Positions 10,727 through 20,990 of a stretch of DNA of 64,000 bases are shown one piece after another; within the stretch, counting starts at the first letter, position 1; each line of letters starts with the position of its first letter. A program made the position numbers and the translations under genes. The notes below the pieces were generated by a model. That model saw only the letters and a program-made list of their open reading frames with translations. It was not told where the DNA came from and made no database searches. Source of the stretch: Aplectana chamaeleonis (taxonomy: Eukaryota; Nematoda; Chromadorea; Rhabditida; Cosmocercidae); the NCBI GenBank assembly GCA_029168955.1, contig JAPDOI010000022.1, positions 744,001 to 808,000 of the forward strand. The letters run 5' to 3'.

Positions 10727-12092
10727 TTAAGAGTCCGCGTCACAAAGTTTTCTTGCTAGTCCGTACTCCGATGTGAATAGAAACGCGTTTGTCGAAGAAT
10801 TCCATCTGCACTCTTCATCTCTAAGACTTGTCATGTCAATCCTCTGGAGAGGCTGGGCCCCTCGCTTCCAATTATGAATCTTCGCAGTGAAGTTCAGAAG
10901 AACAGGACGATGGTCCGAATCGAATGCGAGCATCCACACAGCTCTAGATCTTCGAATGTCCGATACTGGAATATTCACTCGTCTCATAACATAAGTCGAG
11001 GCTGTAGTTTCAAAGTTGTCATCTTCCGCTTCCGCTGCTCTTTTGGGAGATAGCTGGGTTGATTTGACAGAACGGTAGTTAAGTGCGCCAGAACAGGGCT
11101 ACCGTAATCTCACCTCAAGCTGACTCTGAAATTTTCTAAGTTCTGACTCCGAATTCACTACATCCTCACCACCAGTGGTGGTGTTTTCCTGCCTCGTAGT
11201 CCAGGCAGATTCTCAACTGCTGACATCTGGAGAAGGACGGTGTGTGAATGAAGACACACTGCTCTTCCCTTTCTTTTATACTTTACCCTTGATCAATTGG
11301 ATATTATCAAATTTGTTTACGAGAGCAGAATAACATCATTTCTAAGATTACGGTAGCCCTCTTATGGCGCACTTAACTATCGTTCTTGTTGGTCCCTGCC
11401 ACGTAAGCTTATGGCGGCGGTGATTCCTCTTGAATGTCGATGCAATAATCAGCCCACTGCGTTCACTAAGTCGGCTTAGGCGGTAGTCATTGTCCGATGT
11501 TTGCTCCACTGGGTAGAACCATTTGCCGAGTATTTCGGATTCCTGATCAAGTCCCATCTTCCGCATTTGCGTCAATCCCCACGACAACAGCATGTTGACA
11601 AGGTATCCTGGCCAGCAACGTATTGGGTTCCTCATAAAACGCATCCTTCAAATTGTCCTCGGCGGTTTCAGTGAACGCATGAGCACTCACTATCCACAGA
11701 TTGAATCCTCTGGCGATTAAGTCATTACGAATGCATTCCGGCACGACGCTGGGCCAAACTCCTTGACTATACCATTGAAATCCTTCCTTACAGCTTTTGC
11801 ACAGCCTCCCACTCTCCTATCGTCAGCGTTACCGCAGTAGATGGTGTACTCTCCGACGCTGATGACGGGTCTATCCTGAGGCGGGTTTGTGCAAAGCAGC
11901 AAACGGCGCATGGAAATAGCTCGGAAGTTTGGATAGAGCAGTTTTTTGGATATCATTCGACAGCGATCGACAGTTAAATGTGGCGAAATTGTGGCCTGTA
12001 TTAAAGACTCCATGAAATCCTTGGGTGCGGTTTCTGGAAGGTATTATGGACCAGAGGCCTTGGTGTGCCAGGATAGCAACACCTTTATGCAA
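10727..12092 (-). pseudogene. RTE endonuclease domain remnant
   Basis: This is the amino-terminal domain of the RTE polyprotein, which in intact elements nicks target DNA to prime reverse transcription. Recognisable pieces in order on the minus strand are ATFNCRSLS (about 11990-11960), the block around DRPVISVGEYTIYCG with VGGCAKAVR (about 11880-11800), LWIVSAHAFTETAEDN (about 11700-11650), the VVVGIDANA catalytic-site block (about 11590-11565), LGKWFYP to ASTFKRNHRRH and TWQG (11530-11395), and the DSDHRPVLL block (about 10924-10898). These match the order of the exonuclease-endonuclease-phosphatase fold. The parts lie in different frames and a 319-bp element is inserted after TWQG, so it cannot encode an active enzyme. 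Confidence 0.85.
11069..11387. mobile_element. 319-bp MITE-like element inserted in the RTE endonuclease, family copy 1
   Basis: The left end reads AGAACGGTAGTTAAGTGCGC then CAGAACAGGGCTACCGTAATCT. The right end, reverse-complemented, reads AAGAACGATAGTTAAGTGCG then CATAAGAGGGCTACCGTAATCT. These are terminal inverted repeats of about 43 bp with few mismatches. It has no coding capacity. RTE protein similarity stops at TWQG on one side and resumes at QLSPKR on the other, so it inserted into the already present RTE. A second copy is at 30610-30931. The target duplication is unclear because flanking bases are ambiguous (GTTGA-like on both sides). Confidence 0.85.
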
Positions 12093-12389
12093 TGGTGTGG
12101 ATACTTTCGCGATGGGTTATTGCACGCTATGTCGCTCCGAATGTTTCCCCTGTGTACCGCTCAAACGTCTGCTGGTTCCAGTAGAAACGAGGCACCAACA
12201 CGGAAACGGGTACCCACACAGACTTGTATACACACCCCCGATAGACAAACAACAAAACGAAACACCTAAACGGCAACTGAAAAAGATCAAAGATAGAGGA
12301 CAATAATAAAGCAGATCGATAAACTGACTACGAGGCAACACCGGCACCATGAAGGGATGAGATCTTACAAACATCGCTCCTGGGAGAAC

Positions 12390-14420
12390 AGATAAATCTC
12401 AAGCGCCTTTTTGAATTCAGTGAACTTCCCAACTACCAAGCCTGACCGAAGTAATTTGTTGAATTCAGACCCCGCCCTATTGACAAAAAGTGCTGTCTTA
12501 CATTCCGCCTGGCCCCAACGAGGCCCAATTTCACCGGCGCTCCCTGGTGGTTGACGATCTCAGGTTGAACAGCCGGCTAGCCTTGATACCAGCACTCCCA
12601 TGAATGATTTTATACATCATTATCATATCAAACCTTCTTCTCTGTGCTCTAGAGTGGTTAGGCCCAACTTGGCATTTCTGGTGACATGACACACGTTGCG
12701 ATTAGTCTGAAACCACGATGTCCTGAAGTAAACTCTACGTGTGAAAGTATTCTGGACTTTCTCCAGCGCATCGATGGATCCCTTTTGTATGGATTGAATA
12801 CCACCGTGCCATACTCCATAAGTGGACGTATGTACGTTTTATACACCTCAGTCAGGACATTTGCGTTAGTAGTTGAAAGTGCTCGAAACGCGCTGTGCAT
12901 CATCCTGTTGGCCATGGACGCGACCTGGAGGCAGTGATCATCGAAACTCAGATCATCCTTGACAAGAAAACCAAGGTCCTTAATCTCGCTGACCTCGCTC
13001 AACTGCACACCGTCAATAGTATACAAGCCATTAACTCGCCTCTTACCAATCTTCATCACCTTAGTTTTTTCGCTGGAAAGCGGCAATTTCCATTCAGACG
13101 ACCATTTACTACATCATTAATGGCTTTTTGCAAACACTCTGAATCTTCCCTGGTCCGAATAGGATTATACAACTTAAAGTCGTCAGCGAATGCCGAACAG
13201 CCAACGTTGTTCAAGGATATAATCGAGGGAAGCTCATATGTATAAATATTAAAGAGAATAGGTGAAAGCACTCCACCCTGGGGAACACCACCATGACCGC
13301 AAAGGGAGAGGAAAACGTACTGTTAAGCCGGACTCTGAGGGCCTCTGCCCGTGAGAAAAGCACGAATCCAAGTCACTATACGTTATGGATTACCCACTAT
13401 TTCTAGGGTTTGTATACTAATTTGCGATGAGAAACTCTGTCAAACGCCTTGGAAAAATCGAGGTAAATAACATCCACACCAGCATCATTGTCCAGCGCAC
13501 GAGTCCAGTCTTCAAGTGATTGCAGCATCGCCGAAATTGTGGATTTACCCTTTGGAAACCATGTTGGTGCTTCGAGATGATGGAGTGCTTCTCCAGATGA
13601 GTCATAACTCCTTTCTTCAATACTTTTTCAAAAAGTCTTGCAAAAATAGATGTGATACTGATAGGCCGGTAATTGTTGGGATCAGAAAATGGCTTCTTCT
13701 TTGGTATAGGAGATAACAAAGCGATGTACGCCATCTACTCTGAACATCTCCACGCATAAAACTCAGGTTGAAAATGTGTGCAAGCGGGCTAACTATGATA
13801 TCAATCACCTTTTAATGAAACATAATGGTATGTGATCCGGCGTATCAGAAAACGAATTAGGCCATTTGGCTAATAGCTCTGACAATCTCTTCGGGTGAAA
13901 CCATACAGAGTCAAAGGTATAACAGGGAAAAAGAGAGGACTACCACTCTCATCCAAGTCAGTATCCTCAAGGAATGATTCCTTAAACATATTTTGTTTAG
14001 TTGAACTTTTGGCCATCTTCTACTGCACTGGAACCATCCTCTCTCACAAGACACCCCACCCGGGATTTATTTTTGAGTTTCGAATTAAGTAATCTTGTAG
14101 AATGAATTTTTATTTTTTAGACTCGATAACTTTCCTTTCCGGTTACTATTATACTTCTTCAAACGTTTTTCAAATAGTGTCGTAACTCTTTTTGTATTCG
14201 CACCAATCCTCAGCCCTGTTACTATTATTTGCCATGTTCCAGGCTTGAGATTTCCTGTGAGAGAGATTTTCCAAGTGCTCAGGGAGGTATGCCTTCTTCG
14301 TAGACACACCAGACTAATCGGTACAAATAAATCAATGGTGTGGTAATGGAGAATAGAAAGAAAGAGTTCATATTTAGCTTCCATAGTATCCACGGTACTC
14401 AGTGAGCTGTACCAATCCAC
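12390..14420 (-). pseudogene. CR1-like reverse transcriptase and C-terminal domain remnant
   Basis: The linker begins MDWYSSLSTVDTMEAKYELF (14420). The palm starts at IALLSPIPKKK with NNYRPISITSIFARLFEKVL (13720-13620) and HLEKHSIISKHQHGF (about 13600-13560). The catalytic block AFADDFKLYNPIRT has FADD at 13179-13190. The thumb block follows: SEVSEIKDLGFLVKDDLSFD (about 13000-12940) and VYKTYIRPLMEYGTVVFNP (about 12850-12795). The end carries RAQRRRFDMIMMYKIIHG (about 12650-12600), typical of CR1 carboxy termini, then degenerate sequence to about 12385. FADD instead of YADD is normal for this clade. Frameshifts near 13270 and 12520 and elsewhere break it. Confidence 0.8.
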
Positions 14421-14439
14421 ACCATCCAGGTATTCATTA

Positions 14440-15190
14440 ATACAAGCAAAATCTGCTTTACTGTATACTCTATTGTAAATTTTTGTATCAGAGGCCTCAG
14501 TATGAACGTTTAGCCTGAAAAACTATAGAAGCATGGTCACTAGTGCCCAATGGAGCCATAGTATCCACTTCTGCAATCAACCCTTCCTCATTGGACAGTA
14601 ACAGATCTCAAAACATTAAGTACCTCGTGTAGCTACAAAGTTATTCTTGTGTGAGATTATGCGAAGCGCACATATTTAGGAATAGCTTATTACTCAGGTT
14701 TACAGCCGTAGGAACTAGCTGCGTCCATGATATATCTGGTAAATTGAAATCGCTCCAGATAACACAAGACTGACTACAGGAAAGCAAATCACCCAAGGTT
14801 TTAATAAAAGTTTCAAAAGAGTCAGCAGAGCATGAAGGCGCCCTGTACGCGGGCCAACTATTCTCAGCGTCCTATCACTAACAACAATGTCAGCACAAAG
14901 TAGTTCGTAACTCTCAGAACAAGACTCCTCGTACACTAACCTTGGACAAAGAGAGACTTACTCAACAAAAGTATTTACCTCTGCCCCTCTTGTGCGGTCG
15001 GTCACATCTAAGCAGATCAAACCGAGAACATAAACCACCAAACAAAGAAGCATCAGTGACGCGAGGCGTCAACCACGTTTCAGACAGCGCTATAATGCCA
15101 AAATCAAATTGTTGAATATATCCCATAAGACTATTAATATTTTTAGGAAGGGAACGTATGTTCGAAGAGAGACATTTGAGATTTGCTATC
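14440..15190 (-). pseudogene. CR1-like endonuclease domain remnant
   Basis: Translated on the minus strand, 15185-14970 gives SQMSLFEHTFPS, then YIQQFDFGIIALSETWLTPR (catalytic Glu of the ETW motif at about 15079-15081) and VTDASLFGGLCSRFDLLRCD. After a frameshift come YEESCSESYELLCADIVVSD (14935-14876) and CVIWSDFNLPDISW with the SDFN variant of the usual GDFN motif (14744-14755). The last motif, LGTSDHASIV, has SDH at 14533-14541. All key motif positions of an apurinic-type LINE endonuclease are present in order, but in different frames and with stops. Confidence 0.8.
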
Positions 15191-15737
15191 CGAGGTCCGG
15201 GGAGGATTTACAAGTTTAAATTAACACCCGAAAGACCGGAGGCAACGTTATCACTGGACGTGCTGACCGGGAATACACAATTCGAACTCGTACCAGGCTC
15301 CTTGGGAAGAAGCGGGATCGTTACTGATATTGATACAATTCACCCTAGCAGGAGCATTAACGTTTACACCAGGGAGTAATGATATTTAACAGGAGTGATT
15401 ACACCATGATTGACAGTCGGAGAATCTCACTATAACAGGGGCATTACCACCAACGGGAGAATCCTACAATCGCACCCGCATGATTCACATTGACAATGGC
15501 AGGATCATGACGAGCTCTTTCGCTCAGTACCTCGCCGCTCACGTTCCTCCCGAGGGAGGGAGGTTCTGATGAACAGGCCATTGGCGAACGGGAAACGCTT
15601 AAGCTGAGGAGCGCGCCTCAGTACTGTCTTTGGCAATGCTCGATGCAGGAAAGATCACTTTGAGCAACCTATTATGAGAAGAGTCATCGTGTCTATACGA
15701 TGTATCGATGCAGGCAAGCAATCAATAGACAGGAAAT

Positions 15738-16347
15738 TCAACATATCAAAACACATAAATGGTCATTAATAGCTCTATCACGCGGGCATTTGCTACGATT
15801 CTCTGGAACTCCTATGATCACGACTGAGCGACTACGCTCAATCTCTCTGAAGTCATCTAACTTCTCTAACCCTACAGAAGGAGATGACGGCAGAACTGGA
15901 ATCAGGAACAGCACTAGCACAAGGAACATCACTGATATTATCTGGAACATTCTCACTACCAAGGGCTTCCCTCAATGTAGCATTCAACCTATCGTTCACC
16001 TGGTTTAGCTCCGTATTAGCCTTAACCATATCTCGGACCATCTCGGCTAACCCACAGTTTTTCTTACATAATGATTCAACTTGACTCCTTTCATTCAGGA
16101 GATAAGCGATAATTGTCCGAACATGCATCGGCAGTGACTCGTCGTCCACCAGCGCCTTCGCGGCTTTACCAAAGTCCATTGTCGGCGACCAGCTTTTCCA
16201 CCAGGTTTTTGCGGATCTTGCTGCCCTGAAGTGCTGGAGGGCAGACCGGAAAGTCAGCTTCGTCATCGCGGCACAACCAATTAAAAAAATAGACCTGATG
16301 TGGTGGCACAGAAGATAAAAAAGAATTCCCACACTTCGGCTGGCCAA
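15738..16347 (-). pseudogene. CR1-like ORF1 remnant (coiled-coil RNA-binding protein)
   Basis: A 164-codon minus frame (16347-15853) contains a hydrophilic, heptad-like stretch (SLCKKNCGLAEMVRDMVKAN then TELNQVNDRLNATLREALG) expected of the trimerising coiled coil of LINE ORF1 proteins. The sequence continues, after a frameshift, in 15962-15738 with ERSRSVVIIGVPE, a motif commonly found at the start of the conserved CR1-type ORF1 domain. ORF1 proteins bind element RNA and act as chaperones. The frameshift and the truncated end indicate a non-functional copy. The first residues up to about 16280 may be untranslated sequence. Confidence 0.65.
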
Positions 16348-16350
16348 GAG

Positions 16351-17278
16351 AGTGCTCGCCTGTTCTTGAAGTGACGTCGGTGTCCAGATCGTTCAGCTAC
16401 CAATACAGACGATATAATAACGCAACCAGTGTAGACCACGCCACCAATACCAGACGCAGATTACCACAGACGCAGATTACACCAACGATGTCAGCTATCA
16501 TATACCATATACCAAACCTGGGTAATTAAACCGTTGCTGTTCAGTTGCTAGGCTAGTGGTTCACTATAGGCTTTGCAGGCAATAATAACGTCTTTAACCG
16601 ACGTAACCTAAGAGTTTCGAGAATGAAAAAAAACGAATGAATAAAAACATCTGGTTCAAACGCTCAAAAGTGGTGCATCATGAGCCGGTGCCATTGGAGC
16701 GCGGTATTTCTCAGCTTGACGGGAAACGCTCGATCCCGGGCAAAAATGCGCATTATTGAAAATTTCCGATTCGTTAATAGTTGAGCGAGTAAAAATGTTA
16801 GAAAGGAAATCTAGACGTCAGGAGTGGATATTGATGCGCACAAAAAGGGAAAACAAGTGCGGAAACAGCTCGAAAACTTCGTCTCGCTGCCTGTATATAG
16901 TCTTTTTCAGATCTGCACAAGAGCAGTGTAAAGAAAAACAAAAAAGTAACTATCGTATGGAAAGTTCGTGGACGAATTTCGACCAGAAATGGGATTGAAT
17001 GAGACCTATGCATAGTGCCTGGAGGTAACATAAAATTACAAAAACTTTGTTCATGAGGGTGTCTGGAGTGGTGGGCATGAAAATGAGGTCGGTTTTGAAT
17101 TTCTGAGCGATGACGGTCAGTTAAGGTCAGCCAGGTAGTAGTATAACTATCTCAAGACGCATAATCTGCTCCACTTGAAACTAGTCCTCGCATTCGCGTT
17201 CAGTGCCTGAAATAACCTCTTTGAACTCAACAAGAAGTTCGAATGCCCGCCAAGCCAGAGGAGTCGCGGCACTATTTC
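16351..17278. other. Unassigned sequence between LINE and MITE
   Basis: No gene recognised. At about 16445-16475 a short direct duplication (CCAGACGCAGATTAC / CACAGACGCAGATTAC) is visible. The open frames at 16756-17031 overlap on both strands and have no family resemblance. Confidence 0.4.
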
Positions 17279-17754
17279 TAAAGCCTAGTTTTGACTGCAT
17301 CGCTGCTGCGTTTTTCATCGCAGCGATGGTAACCCGCCGCTGCAGCGATGTAGCAGCGGCAGCGATTCTGTTCTGCTTAGTATAGGCCCAATGGACAGAT
17401 AGGAAGAAATTTAATCAATCAGGAAATTGATGGCTGGTATTCATCAATAACGCGTTTCGACCTCGAAAACGCTGATCTTGTCATGTGAAAGGGTCGACGT
17501 TCACTAAACGAAACGTATCGAGCCATTCGTTGGTATCGCTGCCATTTTGGCAGCGATGAGCGATGGTCAGCGACCATTGAGAATCGCTCTTCGCCAGATA
17601 TGCAGTAAAACATAGGATTTCGTCGCCGCGACCCAGCGATGTAGGACGTTTGCCAACGAAGCGATCACACTGAGCGGCTTTCCATTACGCGCGATGAAAG
17701 GAACAGTTGTCCTCGCATGGCCGCAGCGACCACCTGCAGTCAAAACTAGGCTTA
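17279..17754. mobile_element. MITE-like element with 19-bp terminal inverted repeats
   Basis: The left end AAGCCTAGTTTTGACTGCA (from 17281) is matched exactly by the reverse complement of the right end (TGCAGTCAAAACTAGGCTT, ending about 17752). TAA adjoins both ends and could be a 3-bp target duplication. The interior is rich in GCAGCGATG words and includes a hairpin ATCGCTGCCA-TTT-TGGCAGCGAT at 17535-17557. No transposase frame is present, so it would depend on another element for movement. Family assignment (for example PIF/Harbinger by a TAA target) would be speculative. Confidence 0.75.
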
Positions 17755-19386
17755 AGAGTACGATCAAATAGTTTCCTGGTGAGGTAAGAGAATGAAAGAA
17801 AAAAGGCGCGATGTGACGGTTTCATTACGATGTACATCGCGCCAACACATTTTATCGCGCTGAAGCACAACCATACACCATTTTGTTTTCTCACCCAAAC
17901 ACGCACAAATCTGAAAGAGCAAGGTTCTAGACGTTTTTATATTTATTTTCTGCTGTTGTTTCTGTTTTCGCAGACGTTTATTTCTTCAAAGTTGTCCGTT
18001 TATTTAGTTCACTGGATTTGAGGAATCTAAATTTCAGATTTTACTTATTCTTATGGCCAGGTCTACCTTCATAGAGGTATTAAACTGTTTTTATTGCAAA
18101 TCCTGTCTTCTACCACGACGCAAAAACCGTTCGGCAAAAAATACAGTGAAAAATTTCCTCTTTTCGCCAAATATGGCTGCTTCGCCAAGGGGTTACCCTG
18201 GCAAACAAAGAGAAAAAATCATCGAAGAAGCTCTTATATATGTCTGACATCGAGATCCTGCTCGTGCATTAGCCCCTTCCACAGTTGTCTGATACTGTAC
18301 GAGTTTGTTAGCAAAACGCTCCCGCGATGTCCTCACATCGCAGTGAAGGGCGCTGCGATGTGATGAAATCGCGAACGCGCGCTAAACTGCAGGCAGTTGC
18401 GCGAAATACTATGGTTTAACCCATTCACGACCACGCCTAATTTTGAGTGGCTGCAGGTTCGGGCCGCGTGCAGTATTGCGTCACCGTATACAGTGTCCCA
18501 CCGGTGGGCCACTTCTGCTCGAATGGCACGCCACCAAAAAATCGATTTTTGGTTTTTTGTGTATCGTACAACTGTCGACTTCAAAATCATGATGTCAAAG
18601 TTTGAGCTTCCATAACTCTTTCCTTTCAGAGAAATGGCCTCCTAAAATTTTTAACTGTGGTATGTGACCATCTCACAAACCGTTGAATTCTAGGGCTTTG
18701 AAACATTAATTGTCGTAGATTGCTATGATAGACATTCTTCTGTTCTTCAATTGACAGGAAATGCTTACTGAAATGATGTTTTTCAGATTTGCACTAATTT
18801 TTGCGTTAGCTACACCCTCTCTCTTGCGGTCTATCTCATTCCGATTTTTGTAGTAAACATTTTTAGCAATTTTTTTAAACATTAAGACGTAGAAAATCTT
18901 CTTCAATTTTCATATTGCCTGGGAATACTGATGTAAATGAATTATTTAATAGATCTTCGCCGATTGTTTTCTCGGCCACGTACTCACCCCTCCAGTTCGG
19001 TGGCTTCTAGGGGGAATTCTTTGTAACAACATCTTGAGCATTTGTTTTTTACATTTAGACGTAGATAATAGTTCTTATATTACATATTGACTAGGAATGA
19101 TTAGTGTAATAACCGTTTTCGAGGTTTTCACTCGTTTTGTGCTTTGACACGTCCCCATTTTTCTCGTCCGCTCCTATCCAAGGTAGTTTTCACCAAAGTT
19201 GGAGACCCGGCCTTCGATGGTACATCGACTGTAACCAAGCAGGACTTTCAAGAAGAGGCTCAAACGGTCTCTACATTTGTGATCTTTGCATAAAATAATT
19301 TTTGTGAACGAATTACGGGCGAAAGAAAAGCCGATTTTCTACGCGGGAATGGTGCGCAGTATCAGTAATCATATTTCTGTGATATA
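17755..19386. other. Unassigned sequence
   Basis: No supported gene. A 10-bp perfect inverted repeat CACATCGCAG / CTGCGATGTG lies at 18334-18362 with a 9-nt loop. The block near 18410-18450 (TTTAACCCATTCACGACCAC) has an inverted relative near 20140-20165, suggesting another dispersed element whose ends I cannot place. Frames at 17830-18021 and 18706-18906 are A+T-rich and unconvincing. Confidence 0.4.
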
Positions 19387-19871
19387 TTAAAGGCAGTGTT
19401 CACGATGATTCTCGTTTCCAAGTTTTCCACTCAAAACAATCCGTTGGCAACCAAGTGTTACCAAAATCACGAAGAAACGGCGAGAAACGCACTAAAACGT
19501 CTTATTTCAGTGACATTATTCTATGGCCTGAACCAGTTGTCTGGTTGAATGAACATGTTCATGGTGGTTTTCACCGGTAACAAATGGGAATTAATCGAAA
19601 ATGGAAGAAAATTTTGGGCAAAATAGTACGTTAGGGTCCGAAGGAAAGAACGAGCATACACAGATTGGAGAATTGCATAAGACGGGTCCACAAAAGATTT
19701 CATTGTCACAACCAACAGTTCCATTGATACTTAAGAGGCGGGCTGGATACTTGAAGATTTCAGTTCTTCTGCGTTTTTCTTGTTTCTTGTCATTCCAGTT
19801 CTACTGGGGCCAAACAATTGATTACGTCATTAATCTCAAAAATCGAAGATTATCGTGAACACTGCCTTTAA
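19387..19871. mobile_element. MITE-like element flanked by TTAA
   Basis: The left end is TTAA followed by AGGCAGTGTTCACGAT (19387-19406). The right end is ATCGTGAACACTGCCT followed by TTAA (ending 19871). The inverted repeat continues to about 24 bp with three mismatches. TTAA at both borders is the target duplication used by piggyBac-type elements. A TA duplication (Tc1/mariner type) is also compatible, because TA can be read inside the same bases. The 485-bp element has no long frame of its own and is therefore non-autonomous. Confidence 0.8.
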
Positions 19872-20990
19872 TTGGCGCCATACTCTTAGAAGTAAGTGAC
19901 TGCTTTTGAAGGAATGGAAAGAAGGAAAAATTCGCCATTAATTGTTTGTAAAAATGCGATCTGTAATTATTTTCATATTTTTCGACCTGTTTCGAAGGGT
20001 CAGATATGTATATTGTACTGGTGTAGCTGCCAGACCACGAAGTTCGAATGAGCCCAGAATAAGAAAAACATTGCCATAGTAGGTTCAGAAATTTCTTCAT
20101 GCGATGAGAACCGATTTTGAAATGAGGTCCTGCACCGGGTGTTACGCGGTCGTGAATGGTTAAAAGCGATAGCGCGAGCCATCGCGAGTAGCGCTGCCAC
20201 GCAAAAGCTGCGTGACGGCTGACATCATCGACGATTCCTTATAAGTACTAGATCACTCTTCGAATGCGATAGTATCGCTCGGGTATTTACCACGTTGAAG
20301 ACGACCATTTTTCCATGATTGTCCAGTGGAACAACACATTTTTCTTTGTATAGTGCTGCACGTTTTCCCTTGGGAATATCTTAGTTTTCGAATGAATGAG
20401 TAAATATAGTGAAACAAAAACTTCGCGAAATGCATTAGTCTAGAAAGAATGTTTTAAGTCCTCTAGCAGTGTTTGCACTTTCTCAACCACTTGAAATGAG
20501 GTCCGGCGTATGAGGTACTTATGTACTATGTATCCTCTATAAAACTTCGTAATTCACATCATTCGAGGCGCGAACGGCGCGCGCGTCGCCTTGGTCTCCG
20601 TCTGCCCTAAGCTCTCTCACTGTCTCTAACCTCCGCTCCGCACCAGCTCGCGTAGGAACCATGTGAATTTCGCCGTTTTATAGCCTGTATGTAGGACCTC
20701 TTGTAATATCTTTTTTCGTAATCATGAGTTACAGCGATATCGACGATTTAGCTAAACAGAACCGTGCTGACAGAGAAAAACGACTGTCACAGCCTCATCA
20801 AAAAATATATTACCAGCATTGCGCTATGTCGCCACTAGGGACAGCCCGACTGCCGCGCACTATTGCGCGGCTTTGTTGTCAGCTTGTTAAGCATCTTTGA
20901 CATTCTTCATCGTAAGCGCGGGATGAGCGATAGACTATGAAACTTTTCGCTATGGGAACTTTGATAGTCCACTACCTTCTACAAGGTGAG
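19872..20990. other. Unassigned sequence with one partial repeat
   Basis: No gene recognised. 20575-20720 resembles the element at 62185-62400 (listed separately). 20130-20230 is G+C-rich with short inverted repeats. The remaining frames are short and do not match known families. Confidence 0.4.
20575..20720 (+). repeat. Partial relative of the 62.2-kb foldback element, one arm missing
   Basis: CTCTCTCACTGTCTCTAAC here matches CTCTCTCGCCGTCTCTAAC at about 62233-62251, and the downstream blocks GAATTTCGCC and AGCCTGTAT match GAATTTCGCG and GGCCTGTAT near 62360-62395. The distance between these blocks is about 75 bp shorter here, about the size of the right palindrome arm of the other copy. 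Confidence 0.45.

Larger units (their letters stand above)
8404..12190 (-). mobile_element. RTE-clade non-LTR retrotransposon, near full length, defective
   Basis: Read on the minus strand this is an RTE-type LINE: an apurinic-type endonuclease followed by a reverse transcriptase in a single ORF2-like frame, now broken by several frameshifts and stops. The 3' end is marked by a short TAAG/CAAG-type tandem tail (complement of TTACTTACTTGACTTAATC at about 8415-8433), a hallmark of RTE elements. The 5' end is not sharply defined. Endonuclease similarity begins near 12000 and the upstream 12050-12190 is probably 5' untranslated sequence. A 319-bp inverted-repeat element interrupts it at 11069-11387. 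A CR1-like LINE in the same orientation lies directly upstream. Confidence 0.85.
12300..16350 (-). mobile_element. CR1/L3-like non-LTR retrotransposon, near full length, defective
   Basis: On the minus strand the order is ORF1 (16347 to about 15700), endonuclease (about 15190-14440), a linker, then reverse transcriptase and the carboxy-terminal extension (about 13800-12390). That is the arrangement of CR1/L3-clade LINEs. All parts contain frameshifts. The 3' end is not marked by an obvious simple-sequence tail. The boundary with the RTE 5' region lies somewhere around 12200-12370. The same family probably supplied the fragments at 27786-28800 and 34200-34300. Confidence 0.8.

Noticed and set aside
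11946..12306. Plus-strand frames of 93-107 codons
   Set aside because: They lie antisense to the RTE 5' region and endonuclease start and show no family resemblance.
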